Of a DNA stretch of 64,000 nt, positions 56,672-64,000 are shown in pieces (the stretch's first letter is position 1; every line of letters starts with the position of its first letter). The translations under genes and the position numbers were made by a program. Under the pieces are notes generated by a model. The model had not been told where the DNA came from. It did no database searches and worked only from the letters and a program-made list of their open reading frames with translations. Origin of the DNA: Actinomycetospora lutea (GTDB lineage: Bacteria > Actinomycetota > Actinomycetes > Mycobacteriales > Pseudonocardiaceae); the NCBI RefSeq assembly GCF_028737205.1, contig NZ_JAQZAL010000017.1, positions 1-64,000 on the forward strand. Reading direction: 5' to 3'.

Positions 56672-57401
56672 AGCGGCGGGCGCGCGAGTGCGTGTGGGTG
56701 CGCGACGCGTTGGCCAGCGCGAACACGATCGCCACGGCCACGGCGACCACGGCGAGCAGCAGCAGCGCCCAGAGGATCCAGGACGGCGCGTCGGGGTCCG
56801 GGTACTCGACCACCGCGTTGACGTCGGTGACCGTGCCCGGGTTGAACGTCCAGCTGATGACGCCGTTCGCGGCGGTGCCGTCGGTCTGGCGGATCTCGCC
56901 CGGGAACGCGATCTTGAGCTGGACGTCGGAGCTCTCCGGCGACACGCGGGTCAGGTCGACCTGCCCGGTGACCACCACGCGGTCGCCGGCGCGGCGCATC
57001 TGCACCCGGATGGCCTGGCCGGTCGACGGGCTGACCGCGGGCAGGACCCGGGTGACGTCGTCGAAGGACAGGTCGTCGAAGCGCAGGCGGGAGCCGATGT
57101 ACCCGTCCTGCTCGTAGCGCTCGACCGAGACGTCGCCGCTGAGCTCGTCGGGCACCTGCAGCGGCGGGCCCGACCCGCCCGGCGCCCCGTCGGGCGTCGC
57201 GATGTCGACGACGCCGGAGACGCGGTCCTCGGGGGAGACGGCCATGCCGGCCCGGACCCGCACGCAGCCGGCCCCCGTGACGCCGACCAGCGCGAGGACG
57301 ACCGCGAGGAGGACCAGCGCGCGGCGGCTGCGGCCCGTGCCGGTCCTGGGCGTCGTCCCCGGGTCGGTGCCGGCGGTCGGGACGGGAGCGGTGTCGGGCA
57401 C
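56670..57401 (-). CDS. lppM: LppM-like lipoprotein
   Basis: 243 residues, counterpart of Rv2171. A signal sequence ends in lipobox TGAGC (Cys46). The extracytoplasmic domain (RVRAGMAVSPEDRVSGVVDI, YEQDGYIGSRLRFDDLSFDD, VVTGQVDLTRVSPESSDVQL) is followed by a C-terminal membrane helix (about 208-232) and a basic tail. LppM affects phagosome maturation in M. tuberculosis; its molecular role is unknown. A minus-strand CACCAT ends 6 nt before GTG 57401 (leaderless). Confidence 0.9.
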   Translation of the reverse strand: MPDTAPVPTAGTDPGTTPRTGTGRSRRALVLLAVVLALVGVTGAGCVRVRAGMAVSPEDRVSGVVDIATPDGAPGGSGPPLQVPDELSGDVSVERYEQDGYIGSRLRFDDLSFDDVTRVLPAVSPSTGQAIRVQMRRAGDRVVVTGQVDLTRVSPESSDVQLKIAFPGEIRQTDGTAANGVISWTFNPGTVTDVNAVVEYPDPDAPSWILWALLLLAVVAVAVAIVFALANASRTHTHSRARR

Positions 57402-57436
57402 CCGCGCATGGTGCCAGGCGCCCCCGACGGTGCTCC

Positions 57437-58090
57437 TCAGGCGCGGCCCGGGTGCCGGGGCTCACTCCCGGGCTGGTCCCCGGGCTCGCCCCCGGACGGT
57501 CCCGAGGGGCCCGGCGGGTCGAGCGGCAGCGGGCGTCCGAGCACGGCGAACGGCCGGGGGTCGCTGGTGAAGCGGTGGTGGCGCAGCACGTCGCGGAACC
57601 CGAGGCGCCGGTAGAGCGACCACGCCCGGGTGGGGTTGTCCGCCTCCGGGGTGGAGAGCAGCACGTGGCGATCGACGGGGTGGGCGAGCAGCCGGCGGGC
57701 GAGCGCCTCGCCGATCCCGCCGCCCTGGACGTCGGGGCGCACGTGCAGCTCGGTGAGCTCGAAGTAGTCGGCGAGGACGGTCTCGGCCAGCTCGCGGCCG
57801 GCCGCCCCGGAGCCCAGCAGGCCCCGCCGCACCTCCTCGTACCACCACTGGCCGCGCGCTCCCGGGTAGCCGTAGGCGATGCCCCACAGGGAGCGGTCGG
57901 GCCCGATCGCGGCCGCCGCGTGCCAGCCCGGGCGGCGGGAGTGCTCGGTCCACATGGGACGGCGCTGGCGCACGGTGCCCGCCGGGTAGCCCATCGCGCG
58001 GACGTAGACGGTCAGCGCCTCGTCGAGCCGCGCCGCGAGGTCGTCGGGCGTCAGGTCGACGACGGACGCGCGGGCGGGGGCGGCGGTCAC
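57437..58090 (-). CDS. GNAT-family N-acetyltransferase
   Basis: 217 residues, counterpart of Rv2170. ELTELHVRPDVQGGGIGEAL holds the acetyl-CoA pyrophosphate loop (Q/RxxGxG/A), and NPTRAWSLYRRLGFRDVLRH is the C-terminal family motif. The last 30 residues are Pro/Gly-rich. Substrate unknown. GTG follows GGGAG. Confidence 0.85.
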   Translation of the reverse strand: MTAAPARASVVDLTPDDLAARLDEALTVYVRAMGYPAGTVRQRRPMWTEHSRRPGWHAAAAIGPDRSLWGIAYGYPGARGQWWYEEVRRGLLGSGAAGRELAETVLADYFELTELHVRPDVQGGGIGEALARRLLAHPVDRHVLLSTPEADNPTRAWSLYRRLGFRDVLRHHRFTSDPRPFAVLGRPLPLDPPGPSGPSGGEPGDQPGSEPRHPGRA

Positions 58091-58246
58091 CGGCCGGCTC
58101 CCGGACCCGCGGAGGCGGGGTGCGACACCCCGTCATCTCACCACGACACCACCCCGCGGCGCGGCCCGCCGGGCGACCCGTGGGCGGCCCGTCGCCGGCC
58201 CGCGCCGCGGGTCCTGACCGCCGTCCCCGCACCCCCTCGCGGCGAC

Positions 58247-58275
58247 TTGACGGCGCCGGACCGAACGGGTTCACT
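58247..58275 (+). promoter_or_regulatory. Promoter TTGACG-N17-TTCACT
   Basis: -35 at 58247-58252 and -10-like hexamer at 58270-58275 with a 17-nt spacer. The expected start, about 58282, is directly before the LexA box. Confidence 0.5.
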
Positions 58276-58283
58276 GGTCCCTA

Positions 58284-58299
58284 TCGAACACATGTTCGA
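58284..58299. promoter_or_regulatory. LexA (SOS) box TCGAACACATGTTCGA
   Basis: Perfect match to the mycobacterial/actinobacterial LexA consensus TCGAAC-N4-GTTCGA, and fully palindromic. LexA here would block the promoter of the DUF6504-HEPN pair. Confidence 0.88.
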
Positions 58300-58427
58300 T
58301 GGCTCGGGCGGCGGGGCGGGGGAAGCGCCCCGTCGCCCGGGAGTGCCGCCGGCTCCCCACGGTGGCAGGCACCCACCCGGCCCGAGCCACGGGCCGGGGA
58401 GCACGAGCCGCCGTGGAGGAACGCATC

Positions 58428-58721
58428 GTGGTTCGCAGTCCCTCGCCGGTCCAGGTCCGCTGCGCGGACGGCGACCCCGTCGAGTTCCATCGCCGCCCCA
58501 ACCGGCGAGACAGTCACTACCTGGTCACCGAGGTGCGCGATCGCTGGATCGAGGAGTCGCGCTGGCCGTTCCTGTCGGCCATGCCCGTCGGGGGCGACCG
58601 GTGCCGCTGCTGGCGGGTGCTCGCCTGCCGCACCGACGAGCCGAACCTGCCGCCCGGCGAGTTCGTGCTGCGCATGCGCTCCGGGCCCGGCGTGTGGGAC
58701 CTGCGCTGGGCCGGTGCCTGA
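58428..58721 (+). CDS. DUF6504-type protein, SOS-linked
   Basis: 97 residues: PVEFHRRPNRRDSHYLVTEV, RDRWIEESRWPFLS and GDRCRCWRVLACR, ending VWDLRWAGA. DUF6504 proteins occur next to SOS mutagenesis genes in actinobacteria; biochemical role unknown. GTG 58428 follows GGAGGA at 8 nt. A LexA box lies 128 nt upstream, so damage induction is expected. The HEPN gene follows after 33 nt. Confidence 0.75.
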   Translation: MVRSPSPVQVRCADGDPVEFHRRPNRRDSHYLVTEVRDRWIEESRWPFLSAMPVGGDRCRCWRVLACRTDEPNLPPGEFVLRMRSGPGVWDLRWAGA

Positions 58722-58754
58722 CCCCTGCTCGCCCCGCCTCGGAGGAGACCGACC

Positions 58755-59324
58755 GTGACCAGCGCTCTCGCGATGCCCGGACTGTTCGACACCACGCCGG
58801 CCGACGGCCCCCGCGCCGGCCTGCCCGCCGGCCCGCCCCCGCCCCCGACCGCCGTCCCGGCCCCCGCCCCGGGACGCGAGGGCCGCCCGGTGCGCTCCGC
58901 CACGCGCGGGGCCACCGGCCGGTCCGCCGAGCCCGCCCCGCCGCCACCGCCGCCCTCGCGCACCGTGGTGCAGCTGCTGGGCGCGGCGCGTGACGAGCTG
59001 CGGGCCGCGCAGGCCGAGGACGAGCCCGCCGAGCGCTTCTGCGCGGCCCACCTCGGAGCCCTGCGCGCCGCGGCGGCGGTGCTCGCGCTGCGGGCGCGCA
59101 CCAAGCGCGCCTCGCGCCCCACCGACGCGTGGACGCTGCTCGCGTCGGTGGCGCCCGAGTACGGCGAGTGGGCGGCGTTCTTCGCGGCCCACTCGGCCAC
59201 GCGCTCGGCCGTGGAGGCCGGGGTGCGGGGACGCGTGTCACAGCGTGACGCCGACGACATGGTCCGCCAGGCCGACCTGTTCCTCGCCCTCGTCACCCGC
59301 ACCGTGGCCGGCCGGGCGCGCTGA
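58755..59324 (+). CDS. SAV_6107-family HEPN domain protein
   Basis: 189 residues. A Pro/Ala-rich disordered N terminus (about 1-68) precedes a helical HEPN-like domain: VVQLLGAARDELRAAQAEDE, FCAAHLGALRAAAAVLALRA, TDAWTLLASVAPEYGEWAAF and ADDMVRQADLFLALVTRTV. HEPN proteins are often RNases or RNA-binding partners, but the RxxxxH nuclease motif is not evident. GTG follows GGAGGAG. Probably in the LexA-controlled transcript. Confidence 0.8.
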   Translation: MTSALAMPGLFDTTPADGPRAGLPAGPPPPPTAVPAPAPGREGRPVRSATRGATGRSAEPAPPPPPPSRTVVQLLGAARDELRAAQAEDEPAERFCAAHLGALRAAAAVLALRARTKRASRPTDAWTLLASVAPEYGEWAAFFAAHSATRSAVEAGVRGRVSQRDADDMVRQADLFLALVTRTVAGRAR

Positions 59325-59337
59325 GCCGGGGCCCGGC

Positions 59338-60177
59338 TCAGGCGTCCGGGGCGTGGCGGGCGCGGGCGCGGTGCGACCGCCCCGAGCGCGACCGGACGAT
59401 CCGGCCGAGCAGCCCGTCGAACTGGCTCGCGATCTCGCGGGCGCCCGGGGTGTCCCACCGCTGGATCGGCACCCCGGCGCCCTGGGCCTGCTGCACGGCG
59501 CTCCGGTCGGGCAGCACGCCGGAGAGCACGAGCGGGCCGAACAGCTCGCGCAGCTCGGCCACGCGGAACTCGTGCTCCGAGGACCGCGAGCGGTACTTGT
59601 TCACCAGCACGCCCAGCGGCTGCAGGTCCGGGTTGTTCTCCCGCTCGGCCTGGACGGCCTCGAAGGCGCGCTGCACCCCGGACACGGCGAAGATCGTCGG
59701 CTCGGTCACGAGCACGGCCCGGTCGACGGCGACCAGCGCGGAGCGGGTCAGCTGGCCCAGCGAGGGCGGGCAGTCGATGAGCACCAGGTCGTACGCCGCG
59801 ACACCGGTCTCCGTGGCGTCCTCGCCGTCCTGGGGCAGGGCGGCGAGCAGCCGCGCGAGCCGCCCGAGACGCTGGGAGTTCGGGTCGGGGTGGTTGTGGC
59901 GCTCCACGTCCTCCGACCCGACGAGCACGTCGACCTCGTCGCCCCAGGCACTCATGCCGATCGAGGACGCGAGCAGGGCCGCCGAGGGCTGCTCCATCGC
60001 GTGCGCGATCGTGGTCTCGGTGGGTTCGGGCTCCAGCGCCGTGGTCGCGTTGCCCTGGGGGTCGAGATCGACCACCAGGGTGCGCAGACCCGCCCGGAGC
60101 GCCGCCCCGGCCAGGCCCAGGACCACGGTCGTCTTGCCGACACCGCCCTTGAGGCTCAGGACCGCCGTGACGTGCAC
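59338..60177 (-). CDS. Orphan ParA-family ATPase
   Basis: 279 residues. LSLKGGVGKTTVVLGLAGAA holds the deviant Walker A motif (Lys10, Lys15), LRTLVVDLDPQGNATTAL the A' motif and LVLIDCPPSLGQLTRSAL the switch II/Walker B region. No parB gene or parS site is seen next to it. A placement or partition role for an unknown cargo is inferred. A minus-strand TAGGTT (60184-60189) ends 6 nt before GTG: leaderless. Confidence 0.88.
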   Translation of the reverse strand: MHVTAVLSLKGGVGKTTVVLGLAGAALRAGLRTLVVDLDPQGNATTALEPEPTETTIAHAMEQPSAALLASSIGMSAWGDEVDVLVGSEDVERHNHPDPNSQRLGRLARLLAALPQDGEDATETGVAAYDLVLIDCPPSLGQLTRSALVAVDRAVLVTEPTIFAVSGVQRAFEAVQAERENNPDLQPLGVLVNKYRSRSSEHEFRVAELRELFGPLVLSGVLPDRSAVQQAQGAGVPIQRWDTPGAREIASQFDGLLGRIVRSRSGRSHRARARHAPDA

Positions 60178-60292
60178 GCGGCGAACCTACCGGCCGGGGG
60201 CGCGTGATGGCCCATCCGGACCGCGTCGACGGACATCGGGTCCGGCCACGCGGGCCGATGAGTCGGTGACGCCGGACACCCGCCCCACGTTC

Positions 60293-60298
60293 TACGGT
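60293..60298 (+). promoter_or_regulatory. -10 element TACGGT, leaderless methyltransferase-dinB operon
   Basis: TACGGT ends 6 nt before GTG 60305, choosing it over GTG 60302, which is in another frame. Confidence 0.55.
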
Positions 60299-60304
60299 GT
60301 CGTG

Positions 60305-61051
60305 GTGACCCGTGCCGCGTCGTTCGCCCCGGTCGACGTCGTCGCGCGCACGCTGCGCGTCGAGCTCACCGCGGCCCGCGCCCGGCGCGACGGCGCCGCG
60401 CCGCGCGTGCTCGACGTCGGCGGCGGCAGTGGCACGTGGGCGGTGCCGCTGGCCGCGGACGGCTGCGAGGTCACCGTGGTCGACTCCAGCGCCAACGCCC
60501 TCGCCGTGCTCCAGAGCCGGGCCCGCGAGTCCGGGGTCGCCGCGGGCGTGCGCGCCGTCCAGGGCGACGTCGACGCGCTCGCCGACGCGGTCGGTCACAC
60601 CGAGGCCGACCTCGTCCTCGGCCACGGGCTGCTCGAGTACGTCGACGACCCCGCCGAGTCGTGCCGTGCGCTGGCGGGCGCCGCCGCGCCGGGCGGGGCG
60701 GTCTCGCTGCTCGTCGCCGGGCGCTTCGCCGCCGTGCTCTCGCGGGTCGTCGCCGGCCGGCTCGTCGAGGCGCGCCGGGTGCTCGTCGACCCCACCGGCC
60801 GCTGGGGCCCGGACGACCCGCTGCGCCGGCGCATGGACGTCGAGGAGATCCGCACGCTCGTCGAGGCCGGCGGGCAGCTCGCGGTCGAGCGGGTGCAGGG
60901 CCACCGGGTGCTCGCCGACCTCGTGCCCGACGGCGTGCTCGAGTCCGGCTCGTCGGACCCGCTCGCCGAGCTCGAGGACATCGCCGCCGGCACCCCGCCC
61001 CTGCGCGACATGGCCGCGCGCCTGCACGTCCTCGCCCGGCGGCCGGGCTGA
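60305..61051 (+). CDS. Class I SAM-dependent methyltransferase
   Basis: 248 residues. Motif I VLDVGGGSGTWAVPLAADG, acidic EVTVVDSSANALAVLQSRA, and ADLVLGHGLLEYVDDPAESC and GGAVSLLVAGRFA for later motifs. The pattern is near the CmoA/SmtA-type or UbiE-like methyltransferases; substrate unknown. Its TGA is shared with the start of dinB (CTGA). Confidence 0.85.
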   Translation: MTRAASFAPVDVVARTLRVELTAARARRDGAAPRVLDVGGGSGTWAVPLAADGCEVTVVDSSANALAVLQSRARESGVAAGVRAVQGDVDALADAVGHTEADLVLGHGLLEYVDDPAESCRALAGAAAPGGAVSLLVAGRFAAVLSRVVAGRLVEARRVLVDPTGRWGPDDPLRRRMDVEEIRTLVEAGGQLAVERVQGHRVLADLVPDGVLESGSSDPLAELEDIAAGTPPLRDMAARLHVLARRPG

Positions 61052-62361
61052 ACGGCTCGCCCCACGGTCCCGGCGCCGACGCCGGGTGCGGCGTCCTGCA
61101 CGTCGACATGGACGCCTTCTACGCGGCGGTGGAGATCCGGTCCCGGCCGGAGCTGCAGGGCCGCCCGGTCGTGGTCGGGGGCGGGCCCGAGCGGGGCGTG
61201 GTGCTCTCGGCCAGCTACGAGGCGCGCGCCTACGGGGTCCGCTCGGCGATGCCGTCGGCCCGCGCCCACCGGCTCTGCCCGCAGGCCGTGTTCCTGACGC
61301 CGGACTTCGCCACCTACGCCGAGGTGTCCCGCGCGGTGATGGGCGTGTTCCGCTCGGTGACCCCGCTCGTGCAGCCGCTGAGCCTCGACGAGGCGTTCCT
61401 CGACGTCTCCGGCGCGCTGCGTCGTCTCGGCACCACCCCGCTCGGCGTCGCGGCGCGGGTCCGCGAGGAGGTGGCCGCGAGCCAGGGGATCACGTGCTCG
61501 GTGGGCGTCGCCTCGACGATGTTCGTGGCCAAGCTCGCCTCCCGCGTCGCGAAGCCCGACGGGGTGCACCTCGTCCCCGCCGACGGTGTGCGCGCGTTCC
61601 TCGACCCGTTGCCGGTGGGCGCGCTGTGGGGCGTCGGCGCGCGGACCGAGGAGGTGCTCGGCCGCCACGGGATCACCACCGTCGCCGACGTCGCCGCGGC
61701 CGGTCCCGCGACGATGCGGCGCGCGGTGGGTCAGGCGCACGCGGCGCACCTGATCTCCCTGGGGCACGGGATCGACGAGCGCCGGGTCGACCCGCACGGC
61801 CGCGAGAAGTCCGCGGGCGCCGAGGAGACCTTCGCCCGCGACCTCGTCGACCCGGCCGTCCGGCGCCGCGAACTGCTGCGCCTCGCGGATCGCGCGGCGC
61901 GGATGTTGCGGCACCGCGGCATGCGCGCGCGGACGGTCGCGCTCAAGATTCGCTTCGACGATTTCACGACGATCACACGGGCGCGGACCCTGGCGGCGCC
62001 GACCGATCTCGCCCGCGACCTCCACGCCACCGCGGTCGAGCTCCACGACGCGCTCGGTGACACCGCGCCGGTCCGATTGCTCGGCGTCCGCGGCGAAGGA
62101 CTCGTGCCGGCCGACCGCGCGCCCGAGCAGATCGTCCTCGGCGAGCCCGAGCACGGGTGGTCCGACGCCGAGCGCGCCGCTGACCAGGCGCGATCGCGGT
62201 TCGGGGTCGCGGCGATCCGCCCGGCGAGCCTGCTCGGTGATCCGGACCCGGAGCGCGCGCGATCACCGGTCGAGGCCGCGGACCCGGGCCGGGACCGTCA
62301 CCGACAGCATCCGCCCGCCTCCCGTGCGGCATCGGCCCGGCGCCGAAAGGATGATCAGTGA
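61048..62361 (+). CDS. dinB: DNA polymerase IV (Y family), probable CTG start
   Basis: 437-residue translesion polymerase. Catalytic carboxylates are Asp20 in LHVDMDAFYAAVE and Asp114/Glu115 in PLSLDEAFLD; palm, thumb (helix-hairpin-helix, LWGVGARTEEVLGRHGITTV) and little-finger domains follow. The Arg/Pro-rich end may replace a beta-clamp motif. No ATG, GTG or TTG lies in frame between the preceding gene's late codons and the first catalytic motif. CTG 61048, overlapping the methyltransferase stop as CTGA, is therefore the likely start. Confidence 0.88.
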   Translation: MNGSPHGPGADAGCGVLHVDMDAFYAAVEIRSRPELQGRPVVVGGGPERGVVLSASYEARAYGVRSAMPSARAHRLCPQAVFLTPDFATYAEVSRAVMGVFRSVTPLVQPLSLDEAFLDVSGALRRLGTTPLGVAARVREEVAASQGITCSVGVASTMFVAKLASRVAKPDGVHLVPADGVRAFLDPLPVGALWGVGARTEEVLGRHGITTVADVAAAGPATMRRAVGQAHAAHLISLGHGIDERRVDPHGREKSAGAEETFARDLVDPAVRRRELLRLADRAARMLRHRGMRARTVALKIRFDDFTTITRARTLAAPTDLARDLHATAVELHDALGDTAPVRLLGVRGEGLVPADRAPEQIVLGEPEHGWSDAERAADQARSRFGVAAIRPASLLGDPDPERARSPVEAADPGRDRHRQHPPASRAASARRRKDDQ

Positions 62362-62487
62362 CGGCAACACGCCGGTCCGGGTAGTCGGACTGACGACGGA
62401 CTCGTAGGATGGTGCTGGGTCATCAGGACGATGCCCGCCGGACCCTGACGGGTCGGGCGAACTTTCCCTTCCGGTGCCGGAGGAATC

Positions 62488-62886
62488 ATGCCGCTCTCCG
62501 AGCACGAGCAGCGTCTGCTCGAGCAGATCGAGCGCGCTCTCTACGACGAGGACCCGAAGTTCGCGTCCACGGTTCGGGGAGGCAAGCTCCGACGCCCGTC
62601 GCGTCGCCGGCGGATCCAGGGCGTCGCGCTCTTCGTGATCGGTGTCGTGGCGCTCGTGCTCGGCGTGGTGCTGTTCAGCACCTCGACCGCGGGCATCATC
62701 GTCAGCGTGGCGGGCTTCCTCGCCATGTTCGGCGGCGCCGTCCTCGCGATCACCTCGTTCGGCGCCCGCAAGAAGGAGGCGGCCGCCGAGGGTGACGCCG
62801 CCCAGAGCGCCGCCGGCGAGAAGGAGCGCAGCCGCTTCACCTCGCGCATGGAAGAGCGCTTCCGCCGCCGCTTCGAGCAGGAGTAG
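62488..62886 (+). CDS. DUF3040 membrane protein
   Basis: 132 residues, counterpart of Rv2169c. PLSEHEQRLLEQIERALYDE, then DPKFAS is the family N terminus, followed by two helices (about 43-65 and 68-92: GVALFVIGVVALVLGVVLFS and AGIIVSVAGFLAMFGGAVLA) and a charged tail. Function unknown. ATG follows GGAGGA; TAGGAT at 62405-62410 is a probable -10. Confidence 0.9.
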   Translation: MPLSEHEQRLLEQIERALYDEDPKFASTVRGGKLRRPSRRRRIQGVALFVIGVVALVLGVVLFSTSTAGIIVSVAGFLAMFGGAVLAITSFGARKKEAAAEGDAAQSAAGEKERSRFTSRMEERFRRRFEQE

Positions 62887-62909
62887 CCCGCTCCGCTCGC
62901 CCGTACCCC

Positions 62910-62944
62910 GACGCGCCGCCGACCTCCGTGGTCGGCGGCGCGTC
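62910..62944 (+). terminator. Intrinsic terminator after DUF3040
   Basis: 15-bp perfect stem GACGCGCCGCCGACC with a 5-nt loop, 23 nt after the stop. Confidence 0.85.
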
Positions 62945-62967
62945 GTCGTTCGCGGGGACGCCGCGCC

Positions 62968-63031
62968 GTGATCAGGAGAGCACGGTGCGCCTCGGAGGCG
63001 CGCTCGAGGCGCACCAGGTGCTCCTGATCAC
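62968..63031. repeat. 64-nt imperfect palindrome, intact copy B
   Basis: Begins GTGATCAGGAGAGCACGGTG and ends in its near complement. Same length and core as the copy at 24881-24944, 38 kb away. Confidence 0.75.
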
Positions 63032-63101
63032 CGCGACGGGCCGGGGCGCCCCACCTCGCCCCACCCCCGCTCTCCACGCCCGCGCCGAGCCCCCCACGTC
63101 C

Positions 63102-63142
63102 CCCCACCGGACGCCCCACCCCGCCCCACCGGACGCCCCACC
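63102..63142. repeat. Two 19-nt direct repeats, 22-nt period
   Basis: CCCCACCGGACGCCCCACC occurs at 63102-63120 and 63124-63142 in a C-rich tract. Confidence 0.7.
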
Positions 63143-63311
63143 CGGCGCATCCGCCCTGCTCAGACGCGGAAAGGCGGGGGAGTGCGCGGCGTGTCGGTGG
63201 ACCTCCGGGTCCTCGGCCCGTCATGGTCACGTCCGGTTCCCCCACGGCTCCCCACCGTCGCTGACCAGCAAGAACTCGCACGATCGGGGACCACCACACC
63301 CACAGAATGGT

Positions 63312-63353
63312 TTGGCTGTGGGGCGTGGTGGGGTATGGTGGTGGACAGTGGGG
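63312..63353 (+). promoter_or_regulatory. mraZ promoter overlapped by four MraZ boxes
   Basis: GTGGGG at 63318, GTGGGG at 63328, GTGGTG at 63338 and GTGGGG at 63348 repeat with an exact 10-bp period. This is the known MraZ operator form (TGGGN repeats with 5-nt spacers). A -35 TTGGCT (63312-63317) and -10 TATGGT (63334-63339), 16 nt apart, are interleaved with the boxes, so MraZ binding would block its own promoter and the division/cell-wall cluster. Confidence 0.88.
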
Positions 63354-63384
63354 CGAACGGGGCCTCACCGGGGAGGTGGGCGCC

Positions 63385-63816
63385 GTGTTCCTCGGCACCC
63401 ATACCCCGCGATTGGACGACAAGGGCAGGTTGACGCTGCCCGCGAAGTTCCGGGACGAGCTGGCAGGGGGGCTGATGATCACGAAGGGTCAGGACCACTG
63501 CCTCTACGTGTTCCCCCGTGACGAGTTCGAGCAGATGGCCCGCAAGGTGGCCGAGGCGCCCTTCACCGACGAGCGGGTGCGCGCGTACCAGCGCTACCTG
63601 TTCGCCGGCACCGACGAGCAGCGCCCCGACTCCCAGGGCCGTATCCCGATCGCGGCCGAGCTGCGTCGCTACGCCGGGCTCGGGCGGGACTGCACCGTGA
63701 TCGGTGCGGTCAACCGCCTCGAGATCTGGGACAGCGAGGCCTGGTCGCGCTACCAGGACGAGCACGAGGCCGGCTACGCCGAGGCCCAGCAGGAAGTGCT
63801 GCCCGGCGTCTTCTGA
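63385..63816 (+). CDS. mraZ: Transcriptional regulator MraZ
   Basis: 143 residues with two SpoVT/AbrB-like repeats: [20 protein letters not shown] (about 2-21) and the second around [20 protein letters not shown] (about 76-95). MraZ forms rings that bind its own promoter. GTG 63385 follows GGGGAGG at 8 nt; the frame upstream runs through the operator and is not coding. First gene of the dcw cluster. Confidence 0.94.
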   Translation: MFLGTHTPRLDDKGRLTLPAKFRDELAGGLMITKGQDHCLYVFPRDEFEQMARKVAEAPFTDERVRAYQRYLFAGTDEQRPDSQGRIPIAAELRRYAGLGRDCTVIGAVNRLEIWDSEAWSRYQDEHEAGYAEAQQEVLPGVF

Positions 63817-63848
63817 CGCCGACCGCACCGACGACAAGCGAACAGGGA

Positions 63849-63934
63849 GCGCCCCCGCGAGGGGCGCACGGTCCGGTGCCGTGAGGCCCCGGCCCGCAGG
63901 GCGACGGCCCTGGCGCACCTTCCCCGGCGCCAGG
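63849..63934 (+). other. Two small stems in the mraZ-rsmH gap
   Basis: GCGCCCC/GGGGCGC (63849-63867, 5-nt loop) and CCTGGCGC/GCGCCAGG (63909-63934, 10-nt loop) lie in the 141-nt gap. They could attenuate readthrough into the next gene; no evidence beyond base pairing. Confidence 0.35.
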
Positions 63935-63957
63935 TCCGTCGATCTGCGGACCGGGAC

Positions 63958-64000
63958 GTGACGACATCGGACCTCGGGACACGGAGCTCGGTCGAGCCTG
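63958..64000 (+). CDS. rsmH: Possible start of rsmH, cut by window end
   Basis: GTG 63958 opens a frame that stays open to the edge (VTTSDLGTRSSVEP). rsmH (16S rRNA m4C1402 methyltransferase) follows mraZ in nearly all bacteria, but no conserved residues are reached and the ribosome site is weak. Confidence 0.3.
   Translation, partial: MTTSDLGTRSSVEP

Larger units (their letters stand above)
58091..58427. other. Divergent intergenic region with SOS promoter
   Basis: 337 nt without a recognisable gene. It contains the TTGACG/TTCACT promoter, the LexA box and the leader of the DUF6504 gene. A frame open from 58299 has no family similarity until codon 44 and is taken as leader. Confidence 0.65.
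62887..63384. other. Intergenic region DUF3040 / mraZ
   Basis: 498 nt without a gene. In order: terminator (62910-62944), 64-nt palindrome (62968-63031), a C-rich stretch with a 19-nt direct repeat (63102-63120 and 63124-63142), the mraZ promoter with four MraZ boxes, and a 46-nt leader with GGGGAGG. Confidence 0.7.

Noticed and set aside
58299-58427. N-terminal extension of the DUF6504 protein from ATG 58299
   Set aside because: The ATG overlaps the LexA box and the sequence has no family similarity; GTG 58428 has a good ribosome site.
63307-63384. Longer MraZ starting upstream
   Set aside because: The extension would be translated from the operator repeats; MraZ similarity and GGGGAGG support GTG 63385.

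Overview
The window is high-GC actinobacterial DNA. Its gene order closely follows the mycobacterial block that runs from dlaT/sucB (Rv2215) to mraZ (Rv2166c). Menaquinol-cytochrome c reductase qcrCAB with ctaC/ctaE/ctaF, the PknL/Rv2175c pair, PimB, FadD15, AroG, LppM and MraZ are all present. Carotenoid genes, ECF42-type and DUF2461 genes and the very high GC point to Pseudonocardiales (Pseudonocardia or Actinomycetospora-like); the genus is inference. No tRNA, rRNA, CRISPR array or intact transposon was seen.

Layout. 1-6804: lipoyl E2, lipoamide dehydrogenase, leucyl aminopeptidase, glycine-cleavage T protein and a cupin. 6799-13732: an accessory island between gcvT and ilvE, which are neighbours in mycobacteria. 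It holds a secreted M15-like protein, headless remnants of an ECF42 sigma factor and a SnoaL-like gene, DUF2461, a GH26 glycosidase, and a cassette of GAF-SpoIIE phosphatase, cellulose-synthase-like glycosyltransferase, STAS protein and RsbW-type kinase. Two apparent deletion scars lie here (about 8195 and 11284). 13820-22742: ilvE, DUF3043-cobU-cobT-cobS, glycerate kinase, a HesB/IscA protein, a PfkB kinase and asnB. 23067-31178: ctaC-ctaF, then ctaE-qcrC-qcrA-qcrB on the other strand, then a receiver-like gene and trpD.

31207-47121: an Lrp-type domain protein, an exonuclease/UvrC-like fusion, a NYN protein, a NlpC/P60 hydrolase, an alpha/beta hydrolase, PimB, FadD15, two SRPBCC-like proteins, an ArsA-like ATPase, a ROK kinase, an esterase and a PlsC acyltransferase. 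47146-57401: exoribonuclease AS, AroG, PknL, a hydrolase, an Rv2175c-like protein, the overlapping operon GGPP synthase-crtI-crtB-DCC oxidoreductase, metF and lppM. 57437-64000: a GNAT protein, a LexA-box-preceded pair (DUF6504 and SAV_6107 HEPN), an orphan ParA, a methyltransferase, dinB, DUF3040, and mraZ behind a four-repeat operator.

Two genome habits stand out. Many first genes have a TANNNT-like -10 only 6-8 nt before the start codon and no Shine-Dalgarno sequence, which implies leaderless mRNAs. Operon genes are joined by 4-nt ATGA or GTGA stop/start overlaps, and in two cases (cobU, dinB) the overlap appears to be CTGA with a CTG start. Intergenic DNA carries 64-66 nt imperfect palindromes, clustered at 24721-24944 and repeated at 62968-63031.
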